The position numbers were made by a program, and so were the translations under genes. A stretch of DNA of 64,000 nt from Alphaproteobacteria bacterium (GTDB taxonomy: Bacteria; Pseudomonadota; Alphaproteobacteria; Rhodobacterales; Rhodobacteraceae): positions 62,001 to 126,000 of the forward strand of contig JAUHWT010000009.1 in NCBI GenBank assembly GCA_030427145.1, in the 5' to 3' direction. The notes under the pieces are model-generated. The model did not search any database. It had not been told where the DNA came from and saw only the letters and a list, made by a program, of their open reading frames with translations. This document shows, one piece after another, positions 27,057-36,545 of the stretch (position 1 is its first letter; every line of letters starts with the position of its first letter).

Positions 27057-29042
27057 ATGCCGGACGACCCCATCATTCAGGTCACCTATGGCGAGGTCCG
27101 GTTCGTACCCGCCACGGAGCCGCCCAATAGCCCAAAACGCAGCTTCAGCCTCAAACGGCTCTCGGAAGCCGCAACCAGCCTTTGGACGCTGGTCTTCCGA
27201 ACGGTTCTGATCGGCTCGGTGCTGGCGGTTCTGACCATCACCTACAACGAAGTGACGCAGGACACCATCTTTATCGAGGAGATTCGTCTCCCCGAACCCC
27301 TGGTCGAAATGGGTTATTCCGGCACCATAGCAACCCACCGATTGTGGGATTCCACTCAATGGATTAGAGAACATGCAACCGCGTCAAAGGAACGCGCCGC
27401 GCTCACCACCGCCTCCCGACAGCTCGAAATCACGGAACCGGGAACCGGCCTTTCCCTAAATGGTCTGGTGCAAATAATCAGGAGGCTGCTCGGACGCGAA
27501 CAGACCAGTATCATGGGAGAGTTTGTCTGCCGCGATGCGAATTGTACAATAAGTGAAATGGAACTGCGGCTCCGAGCCTTTCATGATTTTACCTTGAAGG
27601 TTTCCGGCGTCGGCAAACTCGGAAGCGTGGACTCCGAAACCGAGATCGACGCCTATTTCGACCGGGCGGCCCTTACTCTGCTTAAAATGATCGACCCCTA
27701 TGTAAGGGCGAACTTCTTTTATGCTATCGAGCAGGGGCACTTGCCGGAGGACTCGGCCAAACGCGCCGAAATCCTGATGTCTTTCTTGGACCGACTGCCA
27801 CCTGACGTCACCGAACCACGTTCAGTTGTTGAAGCAAAAACACTTATCCGCCGGAGCCACCCCCAACGCGCCTGGGCCGCACTTTTGCTGTCCTTTCACG
27901 AACAGGACGCGGAAAAGGCGATGGAGTGGGCAAAAAAATCCGTTACCTACGTGGAAACCGACCAAATTCCGCCCTTCCCCCACGCATACATCTCGTGGGG
28001 GGTTAGCCTTACCGAACTCGGGCGACATGAAGAGGCCATTGAGAAATTCGCGGCAGCGCATGAAATTGATCCTGGATACAGCTTGGCGCTTTACAATTTA
28101 GGCACCAGCCTCGGCAATCTAGGACGTCACGAAGAGGCTATTGAGAAATTCGAAGCCGCGCTCAAAATTGATCCCGGAGACACCGACGCCCTGAACAACT
28201 GGGGCACCAGCCTCGGCGATCTCGGGCGGCACGAGGAGGCCATTGAGAAATACACCGCAGCGCTAGATATTGATCCCGAAGATGCCGACGCCCTAAACAA
28301 CTTGGGGAACAGCCTCGGCGATCTCGGGCGGCACGCAGAGGCCATCCGAAAATACGACGCTGCGCTTGAGATCGATCCAGATTACGTGGGTGCCCTGTAC
28401 AATTTGGGTGTCACGCAGGCCCAACTAAGGCGTCACGAAAAAGCATTTGAAAAATACATCGCCACGCTCAGGCTCGATCCAAACCACAACGACGCTTTTC
28501 ACAACTTGATGATAGTTTCGGACAGCGTGATATCAAACGCCGGTCCCGAACGATGCGTACGGTTCGCTTCCCTCTATCCGACCATCGAAAAGTTCGCCGA
28601 CGACCCCGACCGCAGGGAAAGTCTTACCACCCGGTTTTCGGAAACCTTGGCCGCCTGCACACCCCCCAACGCTTCCGAACTCGCCAAGCTCCAAACCCTG
28701 CGCCTCAACCCATCCACAAGCATGCCCGCCCAAAGGTCCATATCGATAAGCCCGGACGCTGAATGGATCAAAATCGTCGGAGACTTTCCTGACGACACGG
28801 AAGCGACAATCAAACTCTCATCTCACGACGGAAACCCTTTCTTACAGGCCTTCGACCCGCAGCACAGCATGGTTGCCGAAAACGATGATGATCCGGACGG
28901 CCTGAACGAACTGGATTCCAAAATATCCATCAATCTCGATCAGGATTATCACCTCCTTCGCGTTCGGTCCCTGAGTGACACCGAAACCCCGGCCACACTT
29001 TCCATCGAACTTACCGAAAAACTACCAGCTACCGGGGACTAA
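27057..29042 (+). CDS. TPR-repeat membrane-anchored protein with C-terminal beta domain
   Basis: A 661-aa protein I do not recognise as a whole. One membrane segment at about residues 45-62 (TVLIGSVLAVLTITY) places most of the chain in the periplasm. Residues ~85-300 are unassigned. About five 34-residue TPRs follow (~305-480), with repeating 'LGRHEEAIEKF/Y' and 'AALxIDP' at helix boundaries; the DNA of adjacent repeats is nearly the same, a sign of recent internal duplication. The last ~120 residues (ISISPDAEWIKIVGDFPDD, 'NDDDPDGLNELDSKI') resemble a beta-sandwich pre-peptidase C-terminal type domain with acidic, calcium-binding-like loops. Its base composition is visibly less GC-rich than neighbours, hinting at acquisition. 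A peptidoglycan, protein or envelope scaffold role is speculation. Confidence 0.75.
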   Translation: MPDDPIIQVTYGEVRFVPATEPPNSPKRSFSLKRLSEAATSLWTLVFRTVLIGSVLAVLTITYNEVTQDTIFIEEIRLPEPLVEMGYSGTIATHRLWDSTQWIREHATASKERAALTTASRQLEITEPGTGLSLNGLVQIIRRLLGREQTSIMGEFVCRDANCTISEMELRLRAFHDFTLKVSGVGKLGSVDSETEIDAYFDRAALTLLKMIDPYVRANFFYAIEQGHLPEDSAKRAEILMSFLDRLPPDVTEPRSVVEAKTLIRRSHPQRAWAALLLSFHEQDAEKAMEWAKKSVTYVETDQIPPFPHAYISWGVSLTELGRHEEAIEKFAAAHEIDPGYSLALYNLGTSLGNLGRHEEAIEKFEAALKIDPGDTDALNNWGTSLGDLGRHEEAIEKYTAALDIDPEDADALNNLGNSLGDLGRHAEAIRKYDAALEIDPDYVGALYNLGVTQAQLRRHEKAFEKYIATLRLDPNHNDAFHNLMIVSDSVISNAGPERCVRFASLYPTIEKFADDPDRRESLTTRFSETLAACTPPNASELAKLQTLRLNPSTSMPAQRSISISPDAEWIKIVGDFPDDTEATIKLSSHDGNPFLQAFDPQHSMVAENDDDPDGLNELDSKISINLDQDYHLLRVRSLSDTETPATLSIELTEKLPATGD

Positions 29043-29146
29043 GGCGGATATACGCCCAGCCGCGCGATAAAAAACACGTGACGGGAACTCGCCCCGGTGC
29101 GCGGTCGTTGCTATGACGGATCAGCACACACGGAGACGCGATCACC

Positions 29147-30730
29147 ATGACAACACGTTTGACCACCGGGCGCCGGACTTTCCTGCTTGGCTCCACAGCC
29201 CTGCTGGGCGCCGGTCTGACCCCGCTGGCAGCACTTGCCCAGACGGACGGCGACGCCGCCCAGGGCCAACCGTTTGATTTCGACCGCCTGACCACCAAAG
29301 CCCGGGACCTCGCCGCCCAGGCGTATGTGGCCCCCGAACCGACCGAGGGCCTGCCCGAGGGTCTGACCTACGATCTCTACCGCCAGATCGCCTTCAAACC
29401 CGACGCCGCCCGCTGGAATGAGGACGACCTGCTCTTCCGCATGCACGCCTTCCACATGGGCTGGCTCTTCCCCACCGCCACACCGCTCTACGACGTGTCC
29501 GGCGGCCAGGAGACCGAGTTCCAGTTCACGGCCGACGATTTCGACTACCGTCACGAGGCCGCCGACTATCTGCCGCCCCATGCCGACCTGCCCGGCGTCG
29601 CGGGTTTCCGTATCCACTACCCGCTCAACCGCGCCGACGTGTTCGACGAGCTGATGGCCTTCCAGGGCGCCAGCTATTTCCGTGCGCTCGGCAAGGGCAG
29701 CGCCTACGGCCTCAGCGCCCGTGGCCTCGCCATCGACACCGCCTCCGACCGCCCCGAGGAATTCCCGGTCTTCACCGAGTTCCACCTCGTCCGCCCCGGC
29801 CCCGGCCAGCGGCACCTGGAGTTCTTCGCCCTGATGGACAGCCCCAGTGTCGCGGGTGCCTTCCGCTTCGTGGTCGAGCCGGGCCAGGAAACCGTCATGG
29901 ACGTCACCGCACGCCTGTTCTTCCGGGAGGACGTGGCCAATCTCGGCGTCGCACCCCTGACCTCCATGTTCCTCTACGCCGAATCGAACCGCTCCGAGTT
30001 TGACGACTACCGCCCCCAGGTCCACGACAGCGAGGGCCTCAAAATCGAGCGCGGCGACGGCATCACCCTCTGGCGCGCCCTGACCAACCCGCCCCGCGTC
30101 TCGAAATCCGTGTTCTCCGAGCCCGGCCTCGCGAGCTTCGGCCTGCACCAGCGCGACCGCCGCTACGGGAGCTACCAGGACCCCGGCGCCCGCTACCACG
30201 AACGCCCCTCGCTCGAGGTTGAGATGCTCGGCGACTGGGGCCCTGGCACCGTGCAGCTGGTCGAGATCCCCACCGATATCGAGGCCACCGACAACATCGT
30301 CGCCTACTGGCAGCCGGATGAGAGCCCCAAAGCCGGGGAAACCCGCGAATACCACTACCGCCTGCACTGGGGCGACCTGCCCGTGCCCGAGGGCGCCCGC
30401 CTTGCCCATGTAACGGAAACCCGCACCGGCCAGGGCGGCGTCGCCGGCGTTCCCTGGGACGGCAAGGCCCGCAAGTACGTGGTCGATTTCGCCGGCGGCC
30501 TTCTCGCCGGCATGGGCCCCGAGGCCGAGGTCGAACCCGTCATCTCGGTCACCGGGGGCAAAACCGTGAACCCGGTCCTCTTCAAAATCGACGGCACCGA
30601 CATGTGGCGCCTCGTCTTCGACGTCGAGCCCGAACCGGGCGCGGTGATCGAAATGCTCGCCCACGTCAAAGGCTACGGCCAACGCCTCTCGGAAACCTGG
30701 ATGTTCCAGGTCATCCCGAAAGAGGGCTGA
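29147..30730 (+). CDS. opgG: Periplasmic glucan biosynthesis protein OpgG/MdoG
   Basis: A 527-aa protein needed for osmoregulated periplasmic glucan synthesis. A Tat signal (TGRRTFLLGSTALLGAG) is followed by the MdoG beta-sandwich: 'FDFDRLTTKARDLAAQAY', 'LTYDLYRQIAFKP', 'QGASYFRALGKGSAYGLSAR' (20 aa), 'VARLFFRE'-like 'ARLFFREDVANLGVAPLTSM' and the C-terminal Ig-like half. These are strongly conserved landmarks of OpgG/OpgD. The glucosyltransferase partner opgH is not in the window, so it must be elsewhere or be absent. Length matches OpgG. Confidence 0.92.
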   Translation: MTTRLTTGRRTFLLGSTALLGAGLTPLAALAQTDGDAAQGQPFDFDRLTTKARDLAAQAYVAPEPTEGLPEGLTYDLYRQIAFKPDAARWNEDDLLFRMHAFHMGWLFPTATPLYDVSGGQETEFQFTADDFDYRHEAADYLPPHADLPGVAGFRIHYPLNRADVFDELMAFQGASYFRALGKGSAYGLSARGLAIDTASDRPEEFPVFTEFHLVRPGPGQRHLEFFALMDSPSVAGAFRFVVEPGQETVMDVTARLFFREDVANLGVAPLTSMFLYAESNRSEFDDYRPQVHDSEGLKIERGDGITLWRALTNPPRVSKSVFSEPGLASFGLHQRDRRYGSYQDPGARYHERPSLEVEMLGDWGPGTVQLVEIPTDIEATDNIVAYWQPDESPKAGETREYHYRLHWGDLPVPEGARLAHVTETRTGQGGVAGVPWDGKARKYVVDFAGGLLAGMGPEAEVEPVISVTGGKTVNPVLFKIDGTDMWRLVFDVEPEPGAVIEMLAHVKGYGQRLSETWMFQVIPKEG

Positions 30731-30891
30731 AGCGGCTCCGGTACAGTCCAAAAAAAGGCCACCCCAAAATTCGCACCAGGCTCAGCGGATTTTGGGCCCC
30801 AGCCCCGCCGAAAAGGCCTGAAACCTGCCCTGAACTATCGCTGAAGGACCAAACAGGTTATCCTCCCAAATGCCAACCAGGGGAGGATCGA

Positions 30892-31398
30892 ATGGACAGA
30901 GACGCAAAAGCAGGTGAAGGCCAACGCCGCGCCATTGCTGTTTTCGAGAAACGACCGGACCAGGCCCTGTGCACCAACCGGGGCACGGCATCCGTGGGCG
31001 ACGGACTGGCCTGCACGTTTTCCGACGGAAGCCACGATATCGAAATCGACATGCCCGAAGCCATCGGCGGCACGGGAACCGCGCCGTCCCCAGGTTTTTT
31101 CGGACGTGCCGCCATTTGCAGCTGCATCGCTATCGGCATCAAGATGACGGCCACGCGGGAGAACCGGCGCCTCGAAACAGTCAACGTCTCAATCGAGCAG
31201 GATTTCGACAATCGCGGCGTTCTGGGTTTCCCCGAAACCAGCGCCGTGCCGTCGGAAACCCGTATCGAAATCGGGATCAGCAGCCCCGAATCCGCGGAGA
31301 CCGTCCAGGACCTCGTGGATCGCACACTCCGGGCCGACCCCTGGTATCTGAGTTTCCTCGAGGCACAACCGGTGCGTATCAACTGCACGGCCATATAG
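30892..31398 (+). CDS. OsmC family protein
   Basis: A 168-aa OsmC/Ohr-fold protein. 'TASVGDGLACTFSDG' is the strand leading to the first active-site region, and 'FFGRAAICSCIAIGIKMTA' holds the characteristic central helix with cysteines, suggesting thiol peroxidase activity on organic hydroperoxides. A GGGGAGG ribosome-binding site is directly before the ATG. The methyltransferase gene starts 11 bp downstream and is probably co-transcribed. Confidence 0.8.
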   Translation: MDRDAKAGEGQRRAIAVFEKRPDQALCTNRGTASVGDGLACTFSDGSHDIEIDMPEAIGGTGTAPSPGFFGRAAICSCIAIGIKMTATRENRRLETVNVSIEQDFDNRGVLGFPETSAVPSETRIEIGISSPESAETVQDLVDRTLRADPWYLSFLEAQPVRINCTAI

Positions 31399-31409
31399 GA
31401 GCCCACGCC

Positions 31410-32228
31410 ATGGACCCGCGACTACAGATCAGGGTGCAACGCTACGGATGGGATGCCGCGGCCACACACTACCACACCTGCTGGCACCGGCACCTCAAGC
31501 CTGCCCATGACACGCTTCTGGACATGGCAAACCTCAAACCCGGCCAGAATGTGATCGAGACGGCATGTGGCAGCGGCATTGTCACCCTGCGCCTGGCCGA
31601 AATTGTTGGGCCCAATGGGAGCGTAACCGCGACGGACCTGTCCCAGGGAATGATTGATGATCTCACAACGCGCCTGTCGGAAACCCCAATCGAAAACGTC
31701 TCTGCACACCGCATGCCGGCTGAAATGCTCGATCAAGCGGATGACCGCTTTGATGCCGCCCTCTGCGCACTTGGGCTCATGTACACACCCGACCCGTCCA
31801 AAGCCGTTGGCGAAATGGCCCGGGTGGTCGCGCCCGGCGGAACGGTCGCGGCCACGGTCTGGGGGGAGCGCCGCAACTGCGGCTGGGCAGACGTCTTTCC
31901 CATCGTCGACGCGCGGGTCGCGTCCGAGGTCTGTCCAATGTTTTTCGGCACCGGCGCCCCCAACGCCCTGAGCCGCATCTTTGAACAGGCCGGGCTGAAC
32001 AATATCACCGAACGGCGTCAGTCGGAGACCCTCGCCTTTGAAGACGACACTTCAGTGCTGAACGCCGTGCTAAAAGGTGGCCCGGTTGCCCTGGCCGTCA
32101 AACGGTTCGATGACGAAACCTGGGACGGTGTATGCAGCGATTTTCTGGCCTCTGTCGCCGCTTTCCGAAAGCCGGACGGGAGCTACGACATACCCGGCGA
32201 ATTCGTTTCCGTATCAGCCAGCGTCTGA
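31410..32228 (+). CDS. Class I SAM-dependent methyltransferase
   Basis: A 272-aa Methyltransf_11/25-type enzyme: motif I 'VIETACGSGIVTLRLAE', motif II 'VTATDLSQGMIDDL', motif IV 'RFDAALCALGLMY' and 'GGTVAATVWGERRN'. The 'ALGLMYTPDPSKAVGEMARV' (20 aa) segment is typical of UbiE/arsenite- or metabolite-type enzymes. The substrate is unknown. The start at 31410 follows an AGGAG overlapping the OsmC stop; a longer frame exists upstream but is the OsmC gene in another frame. Confidence 0.8.
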   Translation: MDPRLQIRVQRYGWDAAATHYHTCWHRHLKPAHDTLLDMANLKPGQNVIETACGSGIVTLRLAEIVGPNGSVTATDLSQGMIDDLTTRLSETPIENVSAHRMPAEMLDQADDRFDAALCALGLMYTPDPSKAVGEMARVVAPGGTVAATVWGERRNCGWADVFPIVDARVASEVCPMFFGTGAPNALSRIFEQAGLNNITERRQSETLAFEDDTSVLNAVLKGGPVALAVKRFDDETWDGVCSDFLASVAAFRKPDGSYDIPGEFVSVSASV

Positions 32229-32243
32229 ACCATCAGAAGCGGC

Positions 32244-33446
32244 CTACCCCACCACCTCCGTCCTGTACCGACGCTCCGGGCAGAACAGGTAGAGCAGCAG
32301 ACCCGCCACCAGCGCGCAGCCGAAGATCAGGAAGATGTTGCCGTAAAACTCCGGCAGGCCGCGCATGTCCGCGCTGACCCCGTGGGAATAGCGGCTGGTG
32401 ACAAACTGCATCAGCCCCACGCCCCCCATGCTGAACAGGTTCAGAAGCGTCAGCCCCCGCCCGGTCAGATGCGCGGGAATAAACTCCCGCCCATGCGAGA
32501 CCAGCACCGGATTGGACGCCCCCACAAACCCGATCACCGCCATCGCCACCATCGAGGCCAAAATCGACGCACCCGGATGCGACCACAGGTAAAACAGCGC
32601 CCCGGCGCCCAGCATAGCACAGACCACAATCACCTTCCGTGACGAGCCGAAATACCGCTCCATCGGCCCGAGAACGAAGCTGCCCACCGTCATCGCCAGT
32701 GCCATGACCAGCGTCGCCCGCCCGATGCCCAGCGCATCCGCGCCAAACACATCCTCCAGATACGGCCCCGCCCACAGCCCGCGAATGCCCGCCGAGGGCG
32801 CATAGTTAAACAGCAAAATCGGCGCGATCAGCAGCATCCGCCAGTCCATCAGCAAAGACCAGAACCCGCCAGTCTGGTCCTGGCTACGCTCCTGACGCTC
32901 CGGATCGCGCACAAACACCGCAATCGCCACCGCCACAATCAGCGTCGCCAGCCCCAGCCACCACATCGTCGCGCGCCAGCCGATCCCGTCAACCAGCATC
33001 GCAAGCGGCGCGGTACTCGCCAGATTGCCCAGCGATCCAAAGCCGATCACCGCCCCACCAAGTGTTGCAAACACCGCCGGCGGAAAGGCACGCACGAAAA
33101 TATAGTAGGACGCCATCAAAACCGGTGAACAGGCAATCCCGTAGAGCACCATCGCCACCGACACCGACCACGGCCCCGTCGCCATGGCAAACACCGCCGT
33201 TCCCAGACAGCCACCCACGCCAAACAGAGCCGCCGCCGTCAGCCGCGGTCCAACCCGGTCGAGCGCCCAGCCCACCGGAATCTGCATCGCCGCAAACACC
33301 ACAAACCAGAGCCCCGACGCAAACGACAGATCCCCCGGCGTCGTCCCGATTTCCGCGCCCAGCACAGGCGTCAGAACCGCCAGAAACGACCGGTAAAACT
33401 GGCTGAACACATACGCCAGCACCAGGAAAAATATTCCGGCTTTCAT
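32244..33446 (-). CDS. MFS transporter
   Basis: A 400-aa protein with about 12 membrane helices. It begins MKAGIFFLVLAYVFSQFYRS. The helix 2-3 region 'AAMQIPVGWALDRVGPRL' is the MFS motif A, and a second copy, 'GPMERYFGSSRKVIV', marks the half-way repeat. Motif and length fit the nitrate/sugar-phosphate-like MFS group, without a clear substrate. The start at 33446 is favoured because the hydrophobic first helix begins there; the open frame continues to 33884 through the TctA gene region. It lies 101 bp after tctA. Confidence 0.82.
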   Translation of the reverse strand: MKAGIFFLVLAYVFSQFYRSFLAVLTPVLGAEIGTTPGDLSFASGLWFVVFAAMQIPVGWALDRVGPRLTAAALFGVGGCLGTAVFAMATGPWSVSVAMVLYGIACSPVLMASYYIFVRAFPPAVFATLGGAVIGFGSLGNLASTAPLAMLVDGIGWRATMWWLGLATLIVAVAIAVFVRDPERQERSQDQTGGFWSLLMDWRMLLIAPILLFNYAPSAGIRGLWAGPYLEDVFGADALGIGRATLVMALAMTVGSFVLGPMERYFGSSRKVIVVCAMLGAGALFYLWSHPGASILASMVAMAVIGFVGASNPVLVSHGREFIPAHLTGRGLTLLNLFSMGGVGLMQFVTSRYSHGVSADMRGLPEFYGNIFLIFGCALVAGLLLYLFCPERRYRTEVVG

Positions 33447-33547
33447 TGCTGCCTCACACTTCCCGGAGAGCGCCCACAATACGGCGTCCCGTCCCTTTTC
33501 ACCCGGTCTTACGCCCCGCCGCCCGGAATGACCATGCCTGCCGGCAC

Positions 33548-35029
33548 CTACCCCCGCCGCCGCCAGAACGGCAGCTGGCTCAACAGCATGAACACCAGCG
33601 CGCAGGTTAAAACCAACGAAATCGGGTTGCTCACCAGATCGAACAGGAACCCGCCCACGCTCTCCTGCGCCCCGATCATGGCCCGCCGATAGTTGGAATC
33701 GATCATCGGCCCCAGGATAACGCCCAAAATAATCGGTCCCACCTGAAACCCGTAGCGTTTTAGGAAATACCCCACCACGCCAAAGCCCAGCGCCCAGGTG
33801 ATATGCACCGGATTGTTCTGGATCGCATAGGCCCCCACCGCCGACAGAATAACGATCAGCGGGATCAAAACCGCCCGCGGGCACTCCACCACCTTCGTAA
33901 ATATCCGAATGCCCGTCAGCCCGAACACCAGCAAAAACAGATTGGCCAGCGTCAGGTTGCCCACAATAAACCAGAACAGATGCGGCGTATCCGTCAGAAG
34001 CAGCGGCCCCGGCTTCAACCCGTGAATATAAAGCGCCCCAATAATGATCGCCGTCACCGCATCGCCCGGTATTCCCAGCGTCAGCATCGGCACAAACGCC
34101 CCGCCCACGGCGGCGTTATTCGCCGTCTCCGGCGCAATCAGACCTTCTTTTGCCCCCTCGCCAAACGGCACCTCCGAGTTTTTTGTGCTCCGTTTCGCCT
34201 GGTCATAGGCGAGCAGCGCCGCAATATCCCCGCCCGTCCCCGGCAACGCCCCGATCAGCGTCCCCAAACCGGATGATTTCAGCCCCAGGCCCAGGTAGCG
34301 CCGCACATCCGCCCAGGCCGGCACGATCCGCGTCACCTTCTGCTTCACCGGCGTCGCGGCCACGTGCTCCAGCTGCACCAGAGCCTCGGCCACGCCGAAA
34401 AACCCGATCATCGCCACCACGAACGGCACCCCGCCCATCAGGTTGATCGAGCCATAGGTGAACCGCGTCTCCGCCGTCATCGGATCGAGCCCGATCATCC
34501 CGATCATCACGCCCAGCGCGCCCGCGAACGCCCCCCTGGCAAAGCTCTCCCCCGACAGCGTGCCAACCAGCAGAATCCCGATGATCCCGAGCAGCATGTA
34601 ATCGCGCGAGGTAAACCGGATCGCAAACTCCGCAATCACCGGTGCCGCCAGCGCGAGCGCCAAAACCCCGATGAGCCCACCCAACACCGACATCACGGTT
34701 GAGAGCCCAATCGCCTCCCCGGCCAGTCCTTTTTGCGCCAGCGGATAACCGTCCAGCGCCGTGGCAATCGCACTCGGCGCCCCGGGAATATTGAGCAATA
34801 TCGCCGTCCGCGCCCCGCCATAGACGCCGCCCACATAGACCCCGGCAATCACCGCCAGCGCCTCAGTCACCTCCCATTTGAAGGTAAAAGAGATTAAAAT
34901 TGACGCGGCCATCGTCACCGACAGCCCCGGTATGGCCCCCACATAGATCCCGGCAAACGTACCCAGCGCCGTCAGAACCAGCAGATACGGGTCCATCCAG
35001 GACGTCGCGAAATAGCCCAGAACCTCCAT
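33548..35029 (-). CDS. tctA: Tripartite tricarboxylate transporter, large permease TctA
   Basis: A 493-aa permease with about 11-12 helices; TctA is the transport subunit of TTT carriers, which take up carboxylates with a periplasmic binding protein. Family motifs are 'GAIPGLSVTMAASILI', 'NIPGAPSAIATALDGYPLA' and 'GALPGTGGDIAALLAYDQAK' (20 aa). The start MEVLGYF at 35029 overlaps the tctB stop (ATGA). The operon order tctC-tctB-tctA is canonical. Substrate depends on TctC. Confidence 0.92.
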   Translation of the reverse strand: MEVLGYFATSWMDPYLLVLTALGTFAGIYVGAIPGLSVTMAASILISFTFKWEVTEALAVIAGVYVGGVYGGARTAILLNIPGAPSAIATALDGYPLAQKGLAGEAIGLSTVMSVLGGLIGVLALALAAPVIAEFAIRFTSRDYMLLGIIGILLVGTLSGESFARGAFAGALGVMIGMIGLDPMTAETRFTYGSINLMGGVPFVVAMIGFFGVAEALVQLEHVAATPVKQKVTRIVPAWADVRRYLGLGLKSSGLGTLIGALPGTGGDIAALLAYDQAKRSTKNSEVPFGEGAKEGLIAPETANNAAVGGAFVPMLTLGIPGDAVTAIIIGALYIHGLKPGPLLLTDTPHLFWFIVGNLTLANLFLLVFGLTGIRIFTKVVECPRAVLIPLIVILSAVGAYAIQNNPVHITWALGFGVVGYFLKRYGFQVGPIILGVILGPMIDSNYRRAMIGAQESVGGFLFDLVSNPISLVLTCALVFMLLSQLPFWRRRG

Positions 35030-35505
35030 CACTGCCACAGGCTCCCGGCGGGCAGAACCACCTGAAACACCACCCGAAACAGCACGTAAATCACCCCGAT
35101 GGACAGCGCAGAAACCCCGGCCGCCCAAACCGGCCCGCGCCGCCAGAGCGCCCAGATCGCCACAAACAAAAGCCCCGCCGACGCTGGCAAAAACCCGACC
35201 CAGGGGATCGCCGCCACATAGACACCCACCAGCGCCGTGAACAAAACCACCCGCAGCGGAAAGAGGTACGCCACCACCCCACGCACACCGCCCCCGTCGC
35301 CCGATGGCGCGCGCAACGTGTCAGCCAGGATCACCAGCGCCGTGACCACCATCACGCCGGAGGCCAGCATCGGCATCACCCCACCGGTCGTCAGCCCGCT
35401 GAAGCCGGAAATGCCGTAAGCCTCGCGAAACGCGTAACCGGCAAACAAAACCAGGAGCAGCGCGAAAGCCCGCTCTCCCGGTCGAACTGTGTCAGGTGTT
35501 TTCAT
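35029..35505 (-). CDS. tctB: Tripartite tricarboxylate transporter, small permease TctB
   Basis: A 158-aa membrane protein with four predicted helices and low sequence conservation, as usual for TctB. It sits between TctC (50 bp upstream) and TctA (4-bp overlap). Identification rests on this position, the size and the helix pattern; the 'LTTGGVMPMLASGVMVV' segment resembles the TctB loop after helix 1. Confidence 0.8.
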   Translation of the reverse strand: MKTPDTVRPGERAFALLLVLFAGYAFREAYGISGFSGLTTGGVMPMLASGVMVVTALVILADTLRAPSGDGGGVRGVVAYLFPLRVVLFTALVGVYVAAIPWVGFLPASAGLLFVAIWALWRRGPVWAAGVSALSIGVIYVLFRVVFQVVLPAGSLWQ

Positions 35506-35555
35506 GAAAAATCCGCAACCGGCCCGGCCTTAAGCGACCGGACCGGCCAATACAC

Positions 35556-36545
35556 TCAGGGCCGCGGAATGCCCAGATCCTCCGGGCTGACCTTGGCCGC
35601 ACCGGTATCCTGCAACGCCCAGACCGTGACCTGCTGCCACTTGGCGAGGAAATCCACCGCTTCCTGACCCGACATGTTCATCACCACATTGCCACGGTTG
35701 TTCATCAACTCGACAAAGCCCTCATCCGTCGCGGCCGTGGCAAACACATCCGTCAGCGTCGCCTTCACGTCATCGGGCACATCCGCGCGCACGAACACGC
35801 CATAAAACGGTCCCCAGGGCAGAAACTTCGCCATGTCCGGCAGCGTATCGGTAATCGCGGGCACATCCGGCAGGGTCTCGACAGGCTCGGGGTTCACCAC
35901 CGCCAGCGCCCGCATGTTGCCCGCCTTCAGCTGCTCCGCGGCCGCCGAGATGCCCGTGGGCATGAAATCAACCTCACCGCCCAGCATCGCGGTCAGACCG
36001 GGACCCTCACCGTCAAACGGAATGGCCGTCACGTCGAACTCCGCCGCATTTGCGATCAGCGCACCAATGGTCGACGGCAGCCCGCCCGGCCCCGTGGACC
36101 CCATCTTCACGTCGCCCGGATTGGCCGCAATGTCATCGAGCAGTTCGCTGAGCGTCTGGTACTTCGAGTCCGCCGGCACCGCGATCACCGCAACGCCCCG
36201 GCCGAGAATGTTGATCGGATACATGTCGCCATAATCAATGTCCGACACGCCCATCACACCATGCAGCTGCGGGTTCTCCGCGCCATAAAGGAACGTGTAC
36301 CCGTCCGCCGGAGCCGCATTCACGAACGCCGTCGAAATCGCCCCCGCACCGCCGGATTTGTTCAGAACCACAATCGGCTTGCCCAGCGCCTCTTCCGCCG
36401 CCGGATTGACCGCGCGCGCCACGGTATCCGTCGCGCCACCTGCGCCCCACATGACAACGCCCAGAACCTCACGCTCCGGATAATCGGCCAAAGCCGGTCC
36501 CGCAACCATCGCCAAAGCCGCCACCGCAGCCTTCAAAATTTTCAT
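35556..36545 (-). CDS. tctC: Tripartite tricarboxylate transporter substrate-binding protein TctC
   Basis: A 329-aa periplasmic binding protein (Bug/TctC family). The signal peptide MKILKAAVAALAMVAGPALA ends at residue 20. Family landmarks are 'VVMWGAGGATDTVARAV', 'NKSGGAGAIST', 'GSTGPGGLPSTIGALIA', 'GEVDFMPTG' and 'VLVVNPEP'-like 'ALAVVNPEP'. These proteins bind citrate, dicarboxylates, aromatic acids or similar. It is the first and probably most abundant gene of tctCBA. The start at 36545 is set by the signal peptide. Confidence 0.92.
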   Translation of the reverse strand: MKILKAAVAALAMVAGPALADYPEREVLGVVMWGAGGATDTVARAVNPAAEEALGKPIVVLNKSGGAGAISTAFVNAAPADGYTFLYGAENPQLHGVMGVSDIDYGDMYPINILGRGVAVIAVPADSKYQTLSELLDDIAANPGDVKMGSTGPGGLPSTIGALIANAAEFDVTAIPFDGEGPGLTAMLGGEVDFMPTGISAAAEQLKAGNMRALAVVNPEPVETLPDVPAITDTLPDMAKFLPWGPFYGVFVRADVPDDVKATLTDVFATAATDEGFVELMNNRGNVVMNMSGQEAVDFLAKWQQVTVWALQDTGAAKVSPEDLGIPRP

